The notes: generated by a model from the sequence alone, not told the origin. 64,000 nucleotides of DNA from Azorhizobium oxalatiphilum (GCF_014635325.1 NZ_BMCT01000001.1:959743-1023742), one strand, 5' to 3'; positions 27,053 through 37,105 are shown, counted from the stretch's first letter. Program-made: numbers and translations.

Positions 27053-29065
27053 TTAGATGACACCCGCCCGTCGCGCCTTCAGCGCGCGGGCGGCGCTCCA
27101 GCAGCCGTAGAGCGCCAGCGGCGCGCTCACGGCGGTGAGGAAGCAGGCAGGCATCACATAGGCATCCGCAATGGGCAGGCCCGCCGCATCCCCGAGAATG
27201 AGGATGGTCAGGCGCGTCACCACGCCGAGACCCAGTGAGAGCGCGATCAGCAGACTGAACGGCAGCCGCCGCGCCAGCGCCGCCAGCACCAGCCCCACGA
27301 GACACGCCAACACGCCGATGGCCGCCAGCGGCGGCAGCACGAAGGGCATGGCGGCGGCGAGGCCGGAGCGGATCATCTGCGAGGTGCGGTAGCGCACATC
27401 GCCCAGCGTGCCCGCGCCATCCACCAGCATCTTGCTGATCCGGAACGAACCTTCCGGCGTGCGCACGCGCGAGCCGGCGCTCATCAGATCCCACAGCCGT
27501 AGGCGGGTGATCTGCCGGTCCTTCTGCGTCACGTCGATCCAGCAGGCGGCGAGCGGGCAGGTGGCGGTGATGCGCAGCAGCTGTTCACCGGGCGGCGGCG
27601 GGCCGGGCCGGCCGGGGGGCGGGGGCAGGGGTTCGAGCGTTGCGGGGATGGCCGCGCCCGCCGCATCCACAAGGCGCATGACCAGCGGCGTTGCGTCCGG
27701 CCCGATGAACTGGGCTTCGAGCACCACCTTCTGCATCTGTTCGAGGGTGGGCACCATGGGCGGGCGGTTGAGGAAGGTGAGCGCCTCGGCGATCTCCACC
27801 GGGGTGCCGGTGCTCGGCCCGCCGGAAACCGGCCCCCAGTCGATCATCGTCACCTTGCGCAGCGCGCCGATGATGCGCCGGGGCAGCGTCTCCACGAAAT
27901 CGGGGGCGAGGCGGGGGACGGCGTTGCTGAGCATGCGGCGGCAGGTGAGCCGTCCGTCGGTGCAGGCCGCCTCCACCTCGTCGGCCACCCGCCGGTAATA
28001 GGCCTTGGCCTGCTCCAGCGTCTCGTGCTGGCCGAGGCCCTTCACCGCGAACAGGAAGGCCACGTGGAACCAGCCGCCGGCCATGTCGTCGCAGCCGGTC
28101 GCGTAATGCGGGCAGCCATTGACCCAGAGCGGCGCGCCGGGCGGGTCCAGATAGGGCTTCAGCGCCGCGAAGGCCGGGCTCACCGCATAGATGCGCATGC
28201 GGGTTGCCCGCGACACCGGCACATAGGCCACCCTGTCGCCGTCCTCGACCGAATAAAGCGCGCCCAGCGCCCGCTCGAAGCTGGCTTCCTTGATGGCGAC
28301 CGTGGTCCAGCTGCCATAGGCGAGGCGGTTGATGCCGGAATAGGCTCCGAACACCAGTGCGAAGCCGAGCCCGAACCAGACCAGCGCAAGACCGGTGGCG
28401 GCGAGCCGGGCGGGCGCCCGCGCGCCGCCGTCCGCGCCCGTGCGCACGAGGGGGAAGGCGAGGAACAGCAGGGCGAGCGTGGGCAGCACCCACAGGCCTT
28501 CCTCGCGGGTGAGCCACAGCCAGCCGAGCAAGGCGCCCGCGCCGATGCCCCGCCCCGCCATGTCCGGCGCGCGGCCGCGAAACAGCAGCCAGATGACGGC
28601 CGCGAACAGGAACAGCGTCTGCCCGCTGTAGATGGCATCGCGCAGCACGCGCAGGCCCGAGGCCATGGCCAGCACCGGCACCATGGCGAGCGCCAGCAGC
28701 ACGGCGATGCCAAGCGCTGTTGAGCCGGTGACGCGGCGGATGACGGCAGCGAAGGTGAGGCAGGCGGCGGCATGGAACAGTCCGTGCGCCAGCGAGACCG
28801 GCAGCCCCAGCCAACTGCCGAGCGCGAGGAAGATGGAGTAGCCGTTGCCCTTGTGCAGGGTCAGGAAATAGTAGGTGCCGAACCAGTTGCCATTGGCGAA
28901 GCGGCGGGCCAGCGTGAGGAACAGGCCGTCGTCGAAGGCGGCATCCGGCTGGATGCTGATGGGGGCGAAGGCGTGGGTGATGACGATGAGGAGGGCGACA
29001 AGCCCGAACAGGACCGCAACGCCCCTCTGCCGGATCGTCCCGCGATCCATCGCCCAGCCACCCAT
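27053..29065 (-). CDS. Polytopic membrane protein, glycosyltransferase-like
   Basis: About 670 aa. The N-terminal 300 residues have 8-9 hydrophobic helices; an Asp-rich first loop (QPDAAFDDGLF) after helix 1 is reminiscent of GT-C glycosyltransferases, whose catalytic Asp lies there. A long extracytoplasmic segment (about 310-560, Pro-rich with PPPGRPGPPPPGEQ) is followed by three or four final helices. No family is firmly recognised. The start could be 29065 or 29050. Its stop abuts that of the apbC gene (convergent, 2 bp apart). Confidence 0.65.
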   Translation of the reverse strand: MGGWAMDRGTIRQRGVAVLFGLVALLIVITHAFAPISIQPDAAFDDGLFLTLARRFANGNWFGTYYFLTLHKGNGYSIFLALGSWLGLPVSLAHGLFHAAACLTFAAVIRRVTGSTALGIAVLLALAMVPVLAMASGLRVLRDAIYSGQTLFLFAAVIWLLFRGRAPDMAGRGIGAGALLGWLWLTREEGLWVLPTLALLFLAFPLVRTGADGGARAPARLAATGLALVWFGLGFALVFGAYSGINRLAYGSWTTVAIKEASFERALGALYSVEDGDRVAYVPVSRATRMRIYAVSPAFAALKPYLDPPGAPLWVNGCPHYATGCDDMAGGWFHVAFLFAVKGLGQHETLEQAKAYYRRVADEVEAACTDGRLTCRRMLSNAVPRLAPDFVETLPRRIIGALRKVTMIDWGPVSGGPSTGTPVEIAEALTFLNRPPMVPTLEQMQKVVLEAQFIGPDATPLVMRLVDAAGAAIPATLEPLPPPPGRPGPPPPGEQLLRITATCPLAACWIDVTQKDRQITRLRLWDLMSAGSRVRTPEGSFRISKMLVDGAGTLGDVRYRTSQMIRSGLAAAMPFVLPPLAAIGVLACLVGLVLAALARRLPFSLLIALSLGLGVVTRLTILILGDAAGLPIADAYVMPACFLTAVSAPLALYGCWSAARALKARRAGVI

Positions 29066-29324
29066 GGTCCCCACCGTCCCGGACAGGCGCGGCCCCCCGG
29101 CCGTGCAACACGGTTTGTGCTCTAGCGGTACGATCGCCCGCTGCGCAAGGGGTTTCCGGTGCGGGGTTGCGCGCCATGGATTTTCGCGCAGGTCCATTCC
29201 CCAGTCCCGCAAAACCCACTAGAAGAAAGTCGAGGATGACCTGGCGTCAAAGACCGGGTACCGCTTATGCCAACGGGTGTGCGCCAAATCAAAACACCCA
29301 ATAAGTGTCCTAGGGAGTGAACAT

Positions 29325-30416
29325 ATGAAACGCCGTGAGTTTCTCGCCTCGGCCGGCGCCGGTGTCGCCGCGTCCACCGCCATCGCTATGCCGGCCATCG
29401 CGCAGTCCGCGCCGGAAGTGAAGTGGCGTTGCACGTCCTCCTTCCCCAAGTCGCTGGACACCATCTACGGCGCCGCCGAGCTGATGGCCAAGACGGTCTC
29501 GGAGGCCACCGACGGCAAGTTCCAGATTCAGGTTTTCGCGGCGGGCGAGATCGTCCCCGGCCTGCAGGCGCTCGATGCCACGCAGAACAAGACCGTGGAG
29601 ATGTGCCACACCGCCTCTTATTACTATGTGGGCAAGGATCCCATCTTCGCCTTCGGCTCGGCGTTCCCGTTCGGCCTCAATGCGCGGCAGATCAATGCGT
29701 GGTTCTTCCACGGCAATGGCCTGACCCTGCTCAACGAATTCTACAAGAAGTATGGCGTCTACATGCTGCCCGGCGGCAATACGGGCGGCCAGATGGGCGG
29801 CTGGTTCCGCAAGGAAATCAAGACCGTGCAGGATCTTCAGGGCCTGAAGATGCGCATCGCGGGCATCGCCGGCCAGATCCTCGCCAAGCTCGGCGTGGTG
29901 CCGCAGCAGCTTGCCGGCGGCGACATCTATCCGGCGCTGGAAAAGGGCACCATCGACGCGGCCGAATGGGTCGGCCCCTATGACGACGAGAAGCTCGGCC
30001 TCCAGAAGGTGGCGCAGTATTATTACTATCCCGGCTGGTGGGAAGGCTGCGCCTCGCTGACCTTCTTCTACAATCAGGAACAGTGGAACGCGCTGCCGAA
30101 GAATTATCAGGCCATCCTGAAGGCGGCATCCCTGCAGGCCAATGCGGACATGCTGTCCAATTACGACGCCAAGAACCCGGCTGCGGTGCAGCGTCTGGTG
30201 AAGGCCGGCGCCCAGCTGCGCCGCTTCCCGAACGAGATGATGGACGCCTGCTACAAGGTGGCCCATGAGCTCTACGAGGAAATCGGTGCGAAGAGCCCCG
30301 AGTTCAAGAAGGTCTATGACGACGCCAAGGCGTTCCGCAACGAGGAATACCTGTGGTGGCAGATCGTCGAATACACCTATGACGACTATATGGTGCGCGC
30401 CCGCACCCGTGGCTGA
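29325..30416 (+). CDS. TRAP transporter solute-binding protein, DctP/TakP type
   Basis: A 363-aa periplasmic protein. It has a Tat-like signal MKRREFLASAGAG with cleavage near AIAQSA, then the DctP fold. WFRKEI..LQGLKMRIAGIAGQILAKLG and GGDIYPALEKGTIDAAEWVGP are the conserved ligand-site strands (Arg and the EWVGP loop), as in alpha-keto-acid-binding TakP. A membrane DctQM pair is absent nearby, so it is an orphan. GGGAG precedes ATG, and a strong terminator lies directly after the stop. Confidence 0.92.
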   Translation: MKRREFLASAGAGVAASTAIAMPAIAQSAPEVKWRCTSSFPKSLDTIYGAAELMAKTVSEATDGKFQIQVFAAGEIVPGLQALDATQNKTVEMCHTASYYYVGKDPIFAFGSAFPFGLNARQINAWFFHGNGLTLLNEFYKKYGVYMLPGGNTGGQMGGWFRKEIKTVQDLQGLKMRIAGIAGQILAKLGVVPQQLAGGDIYPALEKGTIDAAEWVGPYDDEKLGLQKVAQYYYYPGWWEGCASLTFFYNQEQWNALPKNYQAILKAASLQANADMLSNYDAKNPAAVQRLVKAGAQLRRFPNEMMDACYKVAHELYEEIGAKSPEFKKVYDDAKAFRNEEYLWWQIVEYTYDDYMVRARTRG

Positions 30417-30439
30417 TCTGCCGCGCTGCTATTGAGCTG

Positions 30440-30472
30440 AACCGGCCCGGAGCGATCCGGGCCGGTTTTTTG
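30440..30472 (+). terminator. Intrinsic terminator of the TRAP binding-protein gene
   Basis: AACCGGCCCGGA pairs with TCCGGGCCGGTT (12-bp stem, loop GCGA), followed by a run of T to about 30472. It begins 24 bp after the stop codon. Confidence 0.93.
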
Positions 30473-30568
30473 TTTGGGCCTCTGCTCAACACATGGGAGG
30501 CACGTCTCCCGCGCGGACGTGCTCTGTCCGGCGGTCCGGCGCGCTCGTCCCCCATGCGCAACGCGCTC

Positions 30569-30652
30569 CCTCTCCCGCACCGAAGTCGGATGTTTCCGAC
30601 TTCGGCACGTTGTTGCCGTAACCGGCATGAGCCGGTTACGGGCGGGAGAGGG
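30569..30652. repeat. Nested hairpin element: outer stem with two inner hairpins
   Basis: Outer arms CCCTCTCCCGC (30569-30579) and GCGGGAGAGGG (30642-30652) enclose two perfect 11-bp hairpins: CCGAAGTCGGA/TCCGACTTCGG (30580-30605) and CCGTAACCGGC/GCCGGTTACGG (30616-30641). The outer arms match the ends of the R2 repeats. The first hairpin core also occurs at about 1229 and about 52648. Confidence 0.8.
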
Positions 30653-30687
30653 CTTTGCCTTCCGTTTCCGGCCCGCGCCGCGAAAGC

Positions 30688-31203
30688 CTATTTCCCGATC
30701 AGCGGCCCCAGCGCCGTCACCACCTTCTGGGCGTTGCTGCGGGCGGTGGCGGGGTCGGCCGCCAGCGAGCGGACGGTCAGCATGTCGCCGTCGCGCAGGA
30801 TGATGGCGGTGGAGGCGGACATGTCGCCCATGGGCCAGGCGCTGATCCAGCCTACCGCAGGCGCCACCTCCAGCTTCGTGAGCTTGCAGGTGGGGCTCTT
30901 GTCCTGACACAGCTTCTCCATGTGCGCGATGCTGGTCTGGCCGGAGCGGATGCGCTGCTCGGTGCCGTCGCTCTGGCGGCCGATCAGCACGTCGATCATG
31001 GGATTGCCTTTGCAGTCCTGGCACATGAGCGTCACGCGCTTGGCCTCCGACCGGGCAATGAAGCCGGAGCCCAGAGCCGAGGTCAGTCCGCTCGATACGC
31101 TGGTCAGGTCGCGGGTGGTGAAGCCTTCCGCCTGTGCCGGTGCGGCAAGGCTCGCAAGGGCGATGGCGGAAAAGGCGGCGAGGGGAAGTCCGGAAAGGCG
31201 CAT
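30688..31203 (-). CDS. Exported protein of unknown function, paralogue A
   Basis: A 171-aa protein with a signal peptide (cleavage near AQAEG). The mature part has a Cys pair, CQDCKGNP, a later CQDKSPTC and the ending LEVAPAVGWISAWP..STAIILRDGD. It is clearly homologous to the next gene upstream (31298-31810): both share FxTRDL, IRSGxT, EVAPAVGWI, STA(I/V)ILRDGD and LTVRxLAxDP. A recent tandem duplication is likely. The cysteines suggest two disulfides in the periplasm. Family not recognised. Confidence 0.7.
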   Translation of the reverse strand: MRLSGLPLAAFSAIALASLAAPAQAEGFTTRDLTSVSSGLTSALGSGFIARSEAKRVTLMCQDCKGNPMIDVLIGRQSDGTEQRIRSGQTSIAHMEKLCQDKSPTCKLTKLEVAPAVGWISAWPMGDMSASTAIILRDGDMLTVRSLAADPATARSNAQKVVTALGPLIGK

Positions 31204-31297
31204 GGCCGTTCTCCTGTCGGTGCGGGGGGCAGGGGAAAGCGGAAAGCGGAAAGCGGAAGGCGGAAGGCGGCCATGACGGCGGCCTGATGAAGAGGGG

Positions 31298-31810
31298 CTA
31301 CTGGCCGATCACCGGACGGACGACGGCCAGCGTCTTGTCCACATAGGCGCGCGCCTGTTCGGGATCGTTGGCGAGCGCGCGCACGGTGAGCTGGTCGCCA
31401 TCGCGCAGGATGACGGCGGTGGAGAGCGCCTGCCGCCCCTGCGGCTGGGCGCCGATCCAGCCCACGGCGGGGGCCACGTCGAGCATGGTGGCCGTGCACT
31501 GGTCATTGATCTTCTTGCAGAGCGCGTCCACTTCCGGCTGCCCGGTCTTGCCGGAGCGGATGTTCTGCTCGATGCGGTCGTTGCTCTCCCGCCGCTTGAT
31601 GGTGACATCGACCAGCGGGCCGAGGCCCGACTTGCACACGATGGTGACGCGTTGCGGATCAGCCACCGTCTGGCAGCCCTCGCCGAGGGCGGCGCTGACG
31701 GTGGTCGCGAAGGGGACGAGGTCGCGGGTCGCGAAGCCTGCCGCATCGGCGCTCGCCGTCATCGGCAGGGTGGCGGCAAGGCCCATCATGCTCGCGATCA
31801 ACAGGCGCAT
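31298..31810 (-). CDS. Exported protein of unknown function, paralogue B
   Basis: 170 aa from the ATG at 31810, with a signal peptide ending near ADAAG. It shares the FATRDL start and the LDVAPAVGWIGAQP..LSTAVILRDGDQLTVRALANDP tail with paralogue A. Cys positions are partly conserved: GCQTV, CKSG and LCKKINDQC, against CQDC and LCQDKSPTC. The two genes lie 94 bp apart in the same direction. No function is assigned. Confidence 0.7.
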   Translation of the reverse strand: MRLLIASMMGLAATLPMTASADAAGFATRDLVPFATTVSAALGEGCQTVADPQRVTIVCKSGLGPLVDVTIKRRESNDRIEQNIRSGKTGQPEVDALCKKINDQCTATMLDVAPAVGWIGAQPQGRQALSTAVILRDGDQLTVRALANDPEQARAYVDKTLAVVRPVIGQ

Positions 31811-31877
31811 TGAGTTGGTTCTCCTGAGGGGACGTCGAGGACGTAACGCTCGGGAAGCCAAAGCGTTGCCGTCCGCC

Positions 31878-32483
31878 TCAGCGATTTTCCAGTCCCTTGG
31901 CGGCGCGCTCGGCGCGGATGCTGTCGGCCTCGGTGCGGATCTGGTCGCGCATGCCGATGAGGCCCGCGCGGGCGCTCTGGCGCGCGGCGGCGGGAATGCC
32001 GGGGGCGGGGTTGGCCTCGTCCCATGTCAGCACGCGGTCGATGGTGCGGATGAGGGCGGAGATGTCGCCGAAGGCATATTCGTTGATCGGCCGCCCCACG
32101 GTTTCCATCAGGGATGAGAACAGTGCCGGCGCGCCGGAGGGGTCGATGTCCGGATGGGCGGCGAGAAAGGCGCGGAAGCGCAGTTGCCCGGAATAGAAGG
32201 CGAACACCGCATCCTCCTTCTTGCCGGTGCCGAACAGGCGGTTGGCGCGGCGGATGAGGGCCACCGCCTCCTGCGCATCCGGGGCGGTGGCGGAAGGGAC
32301 GGCGGGTGCGGGCTGGGCGAGCACGGGCGGTGCGCCGGCCACTGCGAGCAGGAGCAGAAGGGCGAGCCGGTGGACGCGGCGGCCGCGCCGGGGATCGCTG
32401 GGCAACGGCACGGTCTTGGCGCGTGTCGGGAGCACGGTCTTGGCCCTTGTGGAGAGGTGCCCGTCAGGGCCGGATGCGGCCAT
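31878..32483 (-). CDS. Exported or anchored hypothetical protein, 201 aa
   Basis: A hydrophobic segment at about residues 38-56 (RLALLLLLAVAGAPPVLAQ) looks like a signal peptide with an unusually long N-region. That region includes a duplicated TRAKTV, so the true start may lie later, although no ATG or GTG is available close to it. The mature part is helical (NRLFGTGKKEDAVFAFYSGQLRFRAFL), perhaps TPR-like. It is 67 bp upstream of paralogue B on the same strand and could be in its transcript. Confidence 0.6.
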   Translation of the reverse strand: MAASGPDGHLSTRAKTVLPTRAKTVPLPSDPRRGRRVHRLALLLLLAVAGAPPVLAQPAPAVPSATAPDAQEAVALIRRANRLFGTGKKEDAVFAFYSGQLRFRAFLAAHPDIDPSGAPALFSSLMETVGRPINEYAFGDISALIRTIDRVLTWDEANPAPGIPAAARQSARAGLIGMRDQIRTEADSIRAERAAKGLENR

Positions 32484-32522
32484 TGCAGGCTGGTCGGCGG
32501 GAAGGCGCGTCGGGTCGGCGCC

Positions 32523-32828
32523 TCAGACGTGGATCACACCCTTGAAGATGAGCGCTGCGGCCACCGCCAGCAGTGGGATGGCGACGAGGCAGAGCGTGAG
32601 CGTTATCCGCCGTGCGGTGGTGAGCGGCGGCGTACGCGCCTCGGCGGGCGCCTTGCGGGAGCGCACATAGCCGAGGAGCCCCACCACGAGGCCGCCGCCG
32701 ACGATCTGGCCGAGGATCCGCGCCGGGGTGACGTCACCGTTCCGGGTGAGATTATACGCCACAAGCGCCAAGGCGATGGCGACGCCCAGCGCAGCATGTC
32801 GGAGAATGATGGCAGTACGCAGGGTCAT
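32523..32828 (-). CDS. Small membrane protein, unknown
   Basis: About 101 aa with three hydrophobic segments (AALGVAIALALVAYNL; ILGQIVGGGLVVGLLGYV; TLCLVAIPLLAVAAALIF) separated by short basic loops. No family recognised. A GTG seven codons upstream (32849) is an alternative start. The 220 bp upstream is A+T-rich for this window and probably contains the promoter. Confidence 0.6.
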   Translation of the reverse strand: MTLRTAIILRHAALGVAIALALVAYNLTRNGDVTPARILGQIVGGGLVVGLLGYVRSRKAPAEARTPPLTTARRITLTLCLVAIPLLAVAAALIFKGVIHV

Positions 32829-33004
32829 TTCCAGTATCCCGTGGGCCACGGGAGATAACAGATATGATTAAGGTCGAGCAATAGCGGTAACATTTCCGAA
32901 TGTGGATTGTGGTATGAAGATACAATAGTCTTTTATAATATTTCTATGGCTAGGGATGCGTGTGCAGCGGCGGGGCGTGTGCTGTTCGGATGTGCCTTCC
33001 GGAC

Positions 33005-33038
33005 AAAGAAAACCCCCGGAGCGCGGGCGCTCCGGGGG
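33005..33038 (-). terminator. Terminator of the triple-repeat exported-protein gene
   Basis: CCCCCGGAGCGC (33013-33024) pairs with GCGCTCCGGGGG (33027-33038). On the minus strand the hairpin is followed by TTTTCTTT. It begins 30 bp after the stop codon at 33068. Confidence 0.85.
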
Positions 33039-33067
33039 GCTTCGTCAGCGATGCCGGCCTGTCAGGC

Positions 33068-33469
33068 TCAGCGGGTCGGGCCGGGGGTCGCCTGGGTGCG
33101 GCCACCCTCCTGCGCCGGGCCCTTGTGCGGATCCTGCGTGGACACGCCGGAGCGCGGGGTCACGGTGCCGGTGGTATCCATGGTCGAGCCCGAACCGCTG
33201 GCGCCGGGCGTCGCCTGGGTACGGCCGCCCGCCTGCGCGGGGCCGGAGTGGCTATCCTGGGTGCTGAGGCCGCTGCGGGGCGTGGGCTGGGAGGCCTTGT
33301 CGCCCGGCGTCATGCCGGAGTCCGGCGTATAGCCCGGGGTGGCCTGGGTGCGGCCGCCTTCCTGTGCGGCGCCCTTGTGCGGATCCTGCGTGGACAGGCC
33401 GCTCTGGGCGGACGCGCCAACGGTGGACAGGGCCAGAAGGGCAGCGGCGGCAAGGGTGATCTTACGCAT
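33068..33469 (-). CDS. Small exported protein with three internal repeats
   Basis: 133 aa. Residues 1-21 are a signal peptide ending GASAQ. The rest consists mainly of three near-identical 25-residue repeats, each reading SG(L/V)STQD(P/S)H, then KG/SG, AQ(E/A)GGRTQATPG, with Gly/Ser/Thr-rich spacers containing TPRSG. It is very hydrophilic and has no cysteine. It is likely a disordered or surface-associated periplasmic protein; the function is unknown. A clear terminator follows it. Confidence 0.72.
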   Translation of the reverse strand: MRKITLAAAALLALSTVGASAQSGLSTQDPHKGAAQEGGRTQATPGYTPDSGMTPGDKASQPTPRSGLSTQDSHSGPAQAGGRTQATPGASGSGSTMDTTGTVTPRSGVSTQDPHKGPAQEGGRTQATPGPTR

Positions 33470-33721
33470 TCTCAGGTCTCCTTATGTGTTCCTCTGACCC
33501 AACCAACACCCTGTGGTTAAGATGGTTCATTCACACAAAAGCGAAGCCGGCTTCCGTAAATGCATGGAACCAATTGGGCTTGCGACGGCGCAGCTTGATC
33601 TGGCCGGGGCCGTTCTCTAGTGTCCGCACGCGCTCCGAAACGAGCGCGTTCCGTCCCGCCACGCGGCGTCGGCAGGGGGCGCTCCGGCCGCCTGATGGCA
33701 CCGCCGCTGACATGAAGCGCC

Positions 33722-34657
33722 ATGATCGATCCCGCCCTTCTGCCCCACATGCGGCCCGACCGTTCCTTCCAGGGCCTGCTGCTGACCCTCCAGACCTTCT
33801 GGGCCAACCAGGGCTGCGTGGTCCTTCAGCCCTATGACATGGAAGTGGGCGCGGGCACCTTTCATCCGGCCACCACCCTGCGCGCGCTGGGGCCGAAGCA
33901 CTGGAAGGCCGCCTATGCGCAGCCCTCCCGCCGCCCCAAGGACGGCCGCTATGGCGAGAACCCCAACCGCCTCCAGCATTATTACCAGTTCCAGGTGATC
34001 CTGAAGCCGTCCCCGGCGAACCTTCAGGACCTCTATCTCCAGTCGCTGGATGCCATCGGCATCGACACGAAGCTGCATGACGTGCGCTTCGTGGAGGATG
34101 ACTGGGAGAGCCCGACGCTGGGCGCGTGGGGCCTGGGCTGGGAGTGCTGGTGCGACGGCATGGAAGTCTCGCAGTTCACCTACTTCCAGCAGGTGGCCGG
34201 CTTCGAATGCGCGCCTGTGGCGGGCGAGCTGACCTACGGCCTTGAGCGCCTCGCCATGTATGTGCAGGGCGTGGAGAACGTCTACGACCTGAACTTCAAC
34301 GGCCGCGAGGGCGCGGAGAAGGTCACGTATGGCGACGTCTTCCTGCAGGCCGAGAAGGAATATTCCCGGCACAATTTCGAGCATGCGGACACCGACATGC
34401 TGCTGGAACAGTTCCGCATGGCCGAGGCCGCCTGCGCCAAGTATCTGGCGGCGGGCGAGGATGGCGAGCGGCATCTGATGGCGCAGCCGGCCTATGACCA
34501 GTGCATCAAGGCGTCCCACGTGTTCAACCTGCTGGATGCGCGCGGCGTGATCTCCGTCACCGAGCGGCAGAGCTACATCCTGCGTGTGCGCGAGCTGGCC
34601 AAGGCCTGCGGCGCGGCGTGGCTGAAGACGGAAGCCGGCGGCGGTGCCGCCGCCTGA
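33722..34657 (+). CDS. glyQ: Glycyl-tRNA synthetase alpha subunit
   Basis: 311 aa, the normal length. Unmistakable family sequence: [31 protein letters not shown] at the start, then [22 protein letters not shown] (class II motif 2 region) and [18 protein letters not shown] (motif 3). It charges tRNA-Gly with glycine together with the beta subunit encoded 116 bp downstream. The Shine-Dalgarno is weak. Confidence 0.98.
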   Translation: MIDPALLPHMRPDRSFQGLLLTLQTFWANQGCVVLQPYDMEVGAGTFHPATTLRALGPKHWKAAYAQPSRRPKDGRYGENPNRLQHYYQFQVILKPSPANLQDLYLQSLDAIGIDTKLHDVRFVEDDWESPTLGAWGLGWECWCDGMEVSQFTYFQQVAGFECAPVAGELTYGLERLAMYVQGVENVYDLNFNGREGAEKVTYGDVFLQAEKEYSRHNFEHADTDMLLEQFRMAEAACAKYLAAGEDGERHLMAQPAYDQCIKASHVFNLLDARGVISVTERQSYILRVRELAKACGAAWLKTEAGGGAAA

Positions 34658-34773
34658 GCCCTTTTGTGGTGCCGCCGCCTGAGGTTTTCGGGCGCGGGCC
34701 GGTTCGCTCTATCCTGCATCCGTGAGGGCCGTGCCCGCCGGACGCCCGTTTCGCCCCGAAGGGCCAAAGACCC

Positions 34774-37017
34774 ATGCCTGATCTGCTTCTTGAACTCTTC
34801 AGCGAAGAAATCCCCGCCCGGATGCAGGCGCAGGCGGCGGATGCGCTGCGCAAGCTCGTCACCGATGCGCTGGTGGAGCGCGGCCTCATGTATGAGGGCG
34901 CGAAAGCCTTCGTGACCCCGCGCCGTCTCGCCCTTGCCGTCCACGGCCTGCCCGGCCGGCAGGCGGACAGCAAGGAAGAGCGCAAGGGACCGCGCGTGGG
35001 CGCGCCCGAAGCGGCCATCCAGGGCTTCCTGAAGAGCACGGGTCTTGCCTCCATCGAGCAGGCCGAGGTGGTCAAGGATGCCAAGAAGGGCGAGTTCTAC
35101 GTCGCCCTCATCGAGCGGCCCGGCAAGGCGACCACCGAAGTGATCGCCGACATCATGCCGGACATCATCCGCACCTTCCCGTGGCCGAAGTCCATGCGCT
35201 GGGGCACGGGCACCATGCGTTGGGTGCGCCCGCTGCACTCCATCGTCTGCACCTTCGGCACCGACATCGAAGACCCGGAAGTCATCCGCTTCGAGATCGA
35301 GGGCATCGTTTCCGGCGACGTGACGCGCGGCCACCGCTTCCTCGCGCCCGAGGCTTTCCCGGTGCGCCGTCTGGAGGACTGGCTGGCCAAGTTGGAGGCG
35401 GCGAAGGTCGTCGCCGACCGCGACCGCCGCAAGGCCATCATCCTCAACGACGCCAAGGATCTGGCGCTGGCCAACGGGCTGGAGCTGGTGGAGGACGAGG
35501 GCCTGCTGGAGGAAGTCTGCGGCCTCGTGGAATGGCCCGTGACCCTCATGGGCAGCTTCGAGGAGCGCTTCCTCGACATTCCCGACGAGGTGATCCGCGC
35601 CACCATCCGCGCCAACCAGAAGTGCTTCGTGCTGCGCGACCCGCGCACCGGGCGCCTCGCCAACCGCTTCATCCTGGTGTCCAACATCGCCGCCACCGAT
35701 GGCGGCAAGGCCATCGTGGCGGGCAATGAGCGCGTGATCCGCGCCCGCCTCTCGGACGCGAAATTCTTCTGGGATACCGACCGCCGCACGCCCATGGCGG
35801 ACCGGCTCGGCAAGTTCGACAACATCACCTTCCACGAGAAGCTGGGCGCGCAGGGTGCGCGCATCGGCCGCATCGTGACGCTGGCGCAGGAGATCGCCCC
35901 GCTGGTGGGCGCCGACGCCGCGCTGGCCGGCGAGGCGGCCCGCCTCGCCAAGGCGGACCTGCTCACGGAAGTTGTGGGCGAGTTCCCCGAGCTTCAGGGC
36001 CTCATGGGCCGCTATTACGCCCAGCACGAAAACCTGCCGCCGGAAGTCGCCGCCGCCAGCGAGGAGCATTACAAGCCGCAGGGGCCGTCCGACCGCGTGC
36101 CCTCCGCGCCGGTTTCCATCGCGGTGGCGCTGGCGGACAAGATCGACACGCTGGTGGGCTTCTGGGCCATCGACGAGAAGCCGACCGGCTCCAAGGATCC
36201 TTACGCGCTGCGCCGTGCGGCGCTGGGCGTCATCCGCATCATCCTCGACAATGAGCTGCGCCTGCCGCTGCGCCCGCTCCTCGTGAGCGCCGCCCGCCAG
36301 ATTCTGGGCGAAGAGCATTACGAGCACAATCCGCACGACGCCCTCGGCGTGGAAAGCTTCGCCGACCGGCTGGTGGGCGAGATCATCAAGGGCCTGACCC
36401 GCCGCCTCGCCCACGTGCCGCGGGGTGAGGAGAGCACGGCGGCCGCCGGTGCCGAGCGCATCGAGGGCGCGACGCTGTCGGGCGATCTTGCCGCCGACCT
36501 GCTGTCCTTCTTCGCCGATCGCCTGAAGGTGCATCTGCGCGAGCGCGGCGCCCGCCATGATCTGGTGGATGCGGTGTTCGCGCTGGAGGGGCAGGACGAC
36601 CTGCTGCTCGTGGTGCGCCGGGTGGAGGCGCTGGCCGATTTCCTCGGCACCGAGGATGGTCGCACCCTGCTGGCGGGCTATCGCCGCGCGGTGAACATCC
36701 TGCGCATCGAGGAGAAGAAGGACGGCGTGGCCTATAAGGGCCCGGCAGAGGCGAAGCTGCTGAAGGAAGCTGCCGAGGAACATCTGGCCGCCGCCATCGA
36801 GACGGTGAAGCATCAGGTGTCCGAGGAAGTGAAGCACGAGCATTTCGCCGCCGCCATGGGCGCGCTCTCGCATCTGCGCGGGCCGGTGGATGCCTTCTTC
36901 GACGCGGTGATCGTGAATGCGCCCGAGGCGCCGCTGCGCGCCAACCGCCTGAAGCTGCTCGACGAAATCCGCTCCGCCACGCGCGGCATCGCGGACTTCG
37001 ACCGCATCGAGGGCTGA
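34774..37017 (+). CDS. glyS: Glycyl-tRNA synthetase beta subunit
   Basis: 747 aa. It starts [18 protein letters not shown], the standard GlyS opening. Also visible are SMRWG (WPKSMRWG), the conserved [28 protein letters not shown] core, and a C-terminal tRNA-binding DALR-like part ([22 protein letters not shown]). It binds tRNA and completes the alpha2beta2 synthetase with glyQ upstream. Confidence 0.98.
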   Translation: MPDLLLELFSEEIPARMQAQAADALRKLVTDALVERGLMYEGAKAFVTPRRLALAVHGLPGRQADSKEERKGPRVGAPEAAIQGFLKSTGLASIEQAEVVKDAKKGEFYVALIERPGKATTEVIADIMPDIIRTFPWPKSMRWGTGTMRWVRPLHSIVCTFGTDIEDPEVIRFEIEGIVSGDVTRGHRFLAPEAFPVRRLEDWLAKLEAAKVVADRDRRKAIILNDAKDLALANGLELVEDEGLLEEVCGLVEWPVTLMGSFEERFLDIPDEVIRATIRANQKCFVLRDPRTGRLANRFILVSNIAATDGGKAIVAGNERVIRARLSDAKFFWDTDRRTPMADRLGKFDNITFHEKLGAQGARIGRIVTLAQEIAPLVGADAALAGEAARLAKADLLTEVVGEFPELQGLMGRYYAQHENLPPEVAAASEEHYKPQGPSDRVPSAPVSIAVALADKIDTLVGFWAIDEKPTGSKDPYALRRAALGVIRIILDNELRLPLRPLLVSAARQILGEEHYEHNPHDALGVESFADRLVGEIIKGLTRRLAHVPRGEESTAAAGAERIEGATLSGDLAADLLSFFADRLKVHLRERGARHDLVDAVFALEGQDDLLLVVRRVEALADFLGTEDGRTLLAGYRRAVNILRIEEKKDGVAYKGPAEAKLLKEAAEEHLAAAIETVKHQVSEEVKHEHFAAAMGALSHLRGPVDAFFDAVIVNAPEAPLRANRLKLLDEIRSATRGIADFDRIEG

Positions 37018-37105
37018 GGGGGCGGGCGACCTGTTTGCAAGGGGGATGCCCTCGTTCTTAGTGAGAGGTCGTTGACGCGCAGGGCTTCCCTCCCGCACGA
37101 CCTAT

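Noticed and set aside
34573-37098. An 841-codon minus-strand frame opposite glyS
   Set aside because: It is a shadow of glyS; no family-like segments, and glyS is unmistakable.
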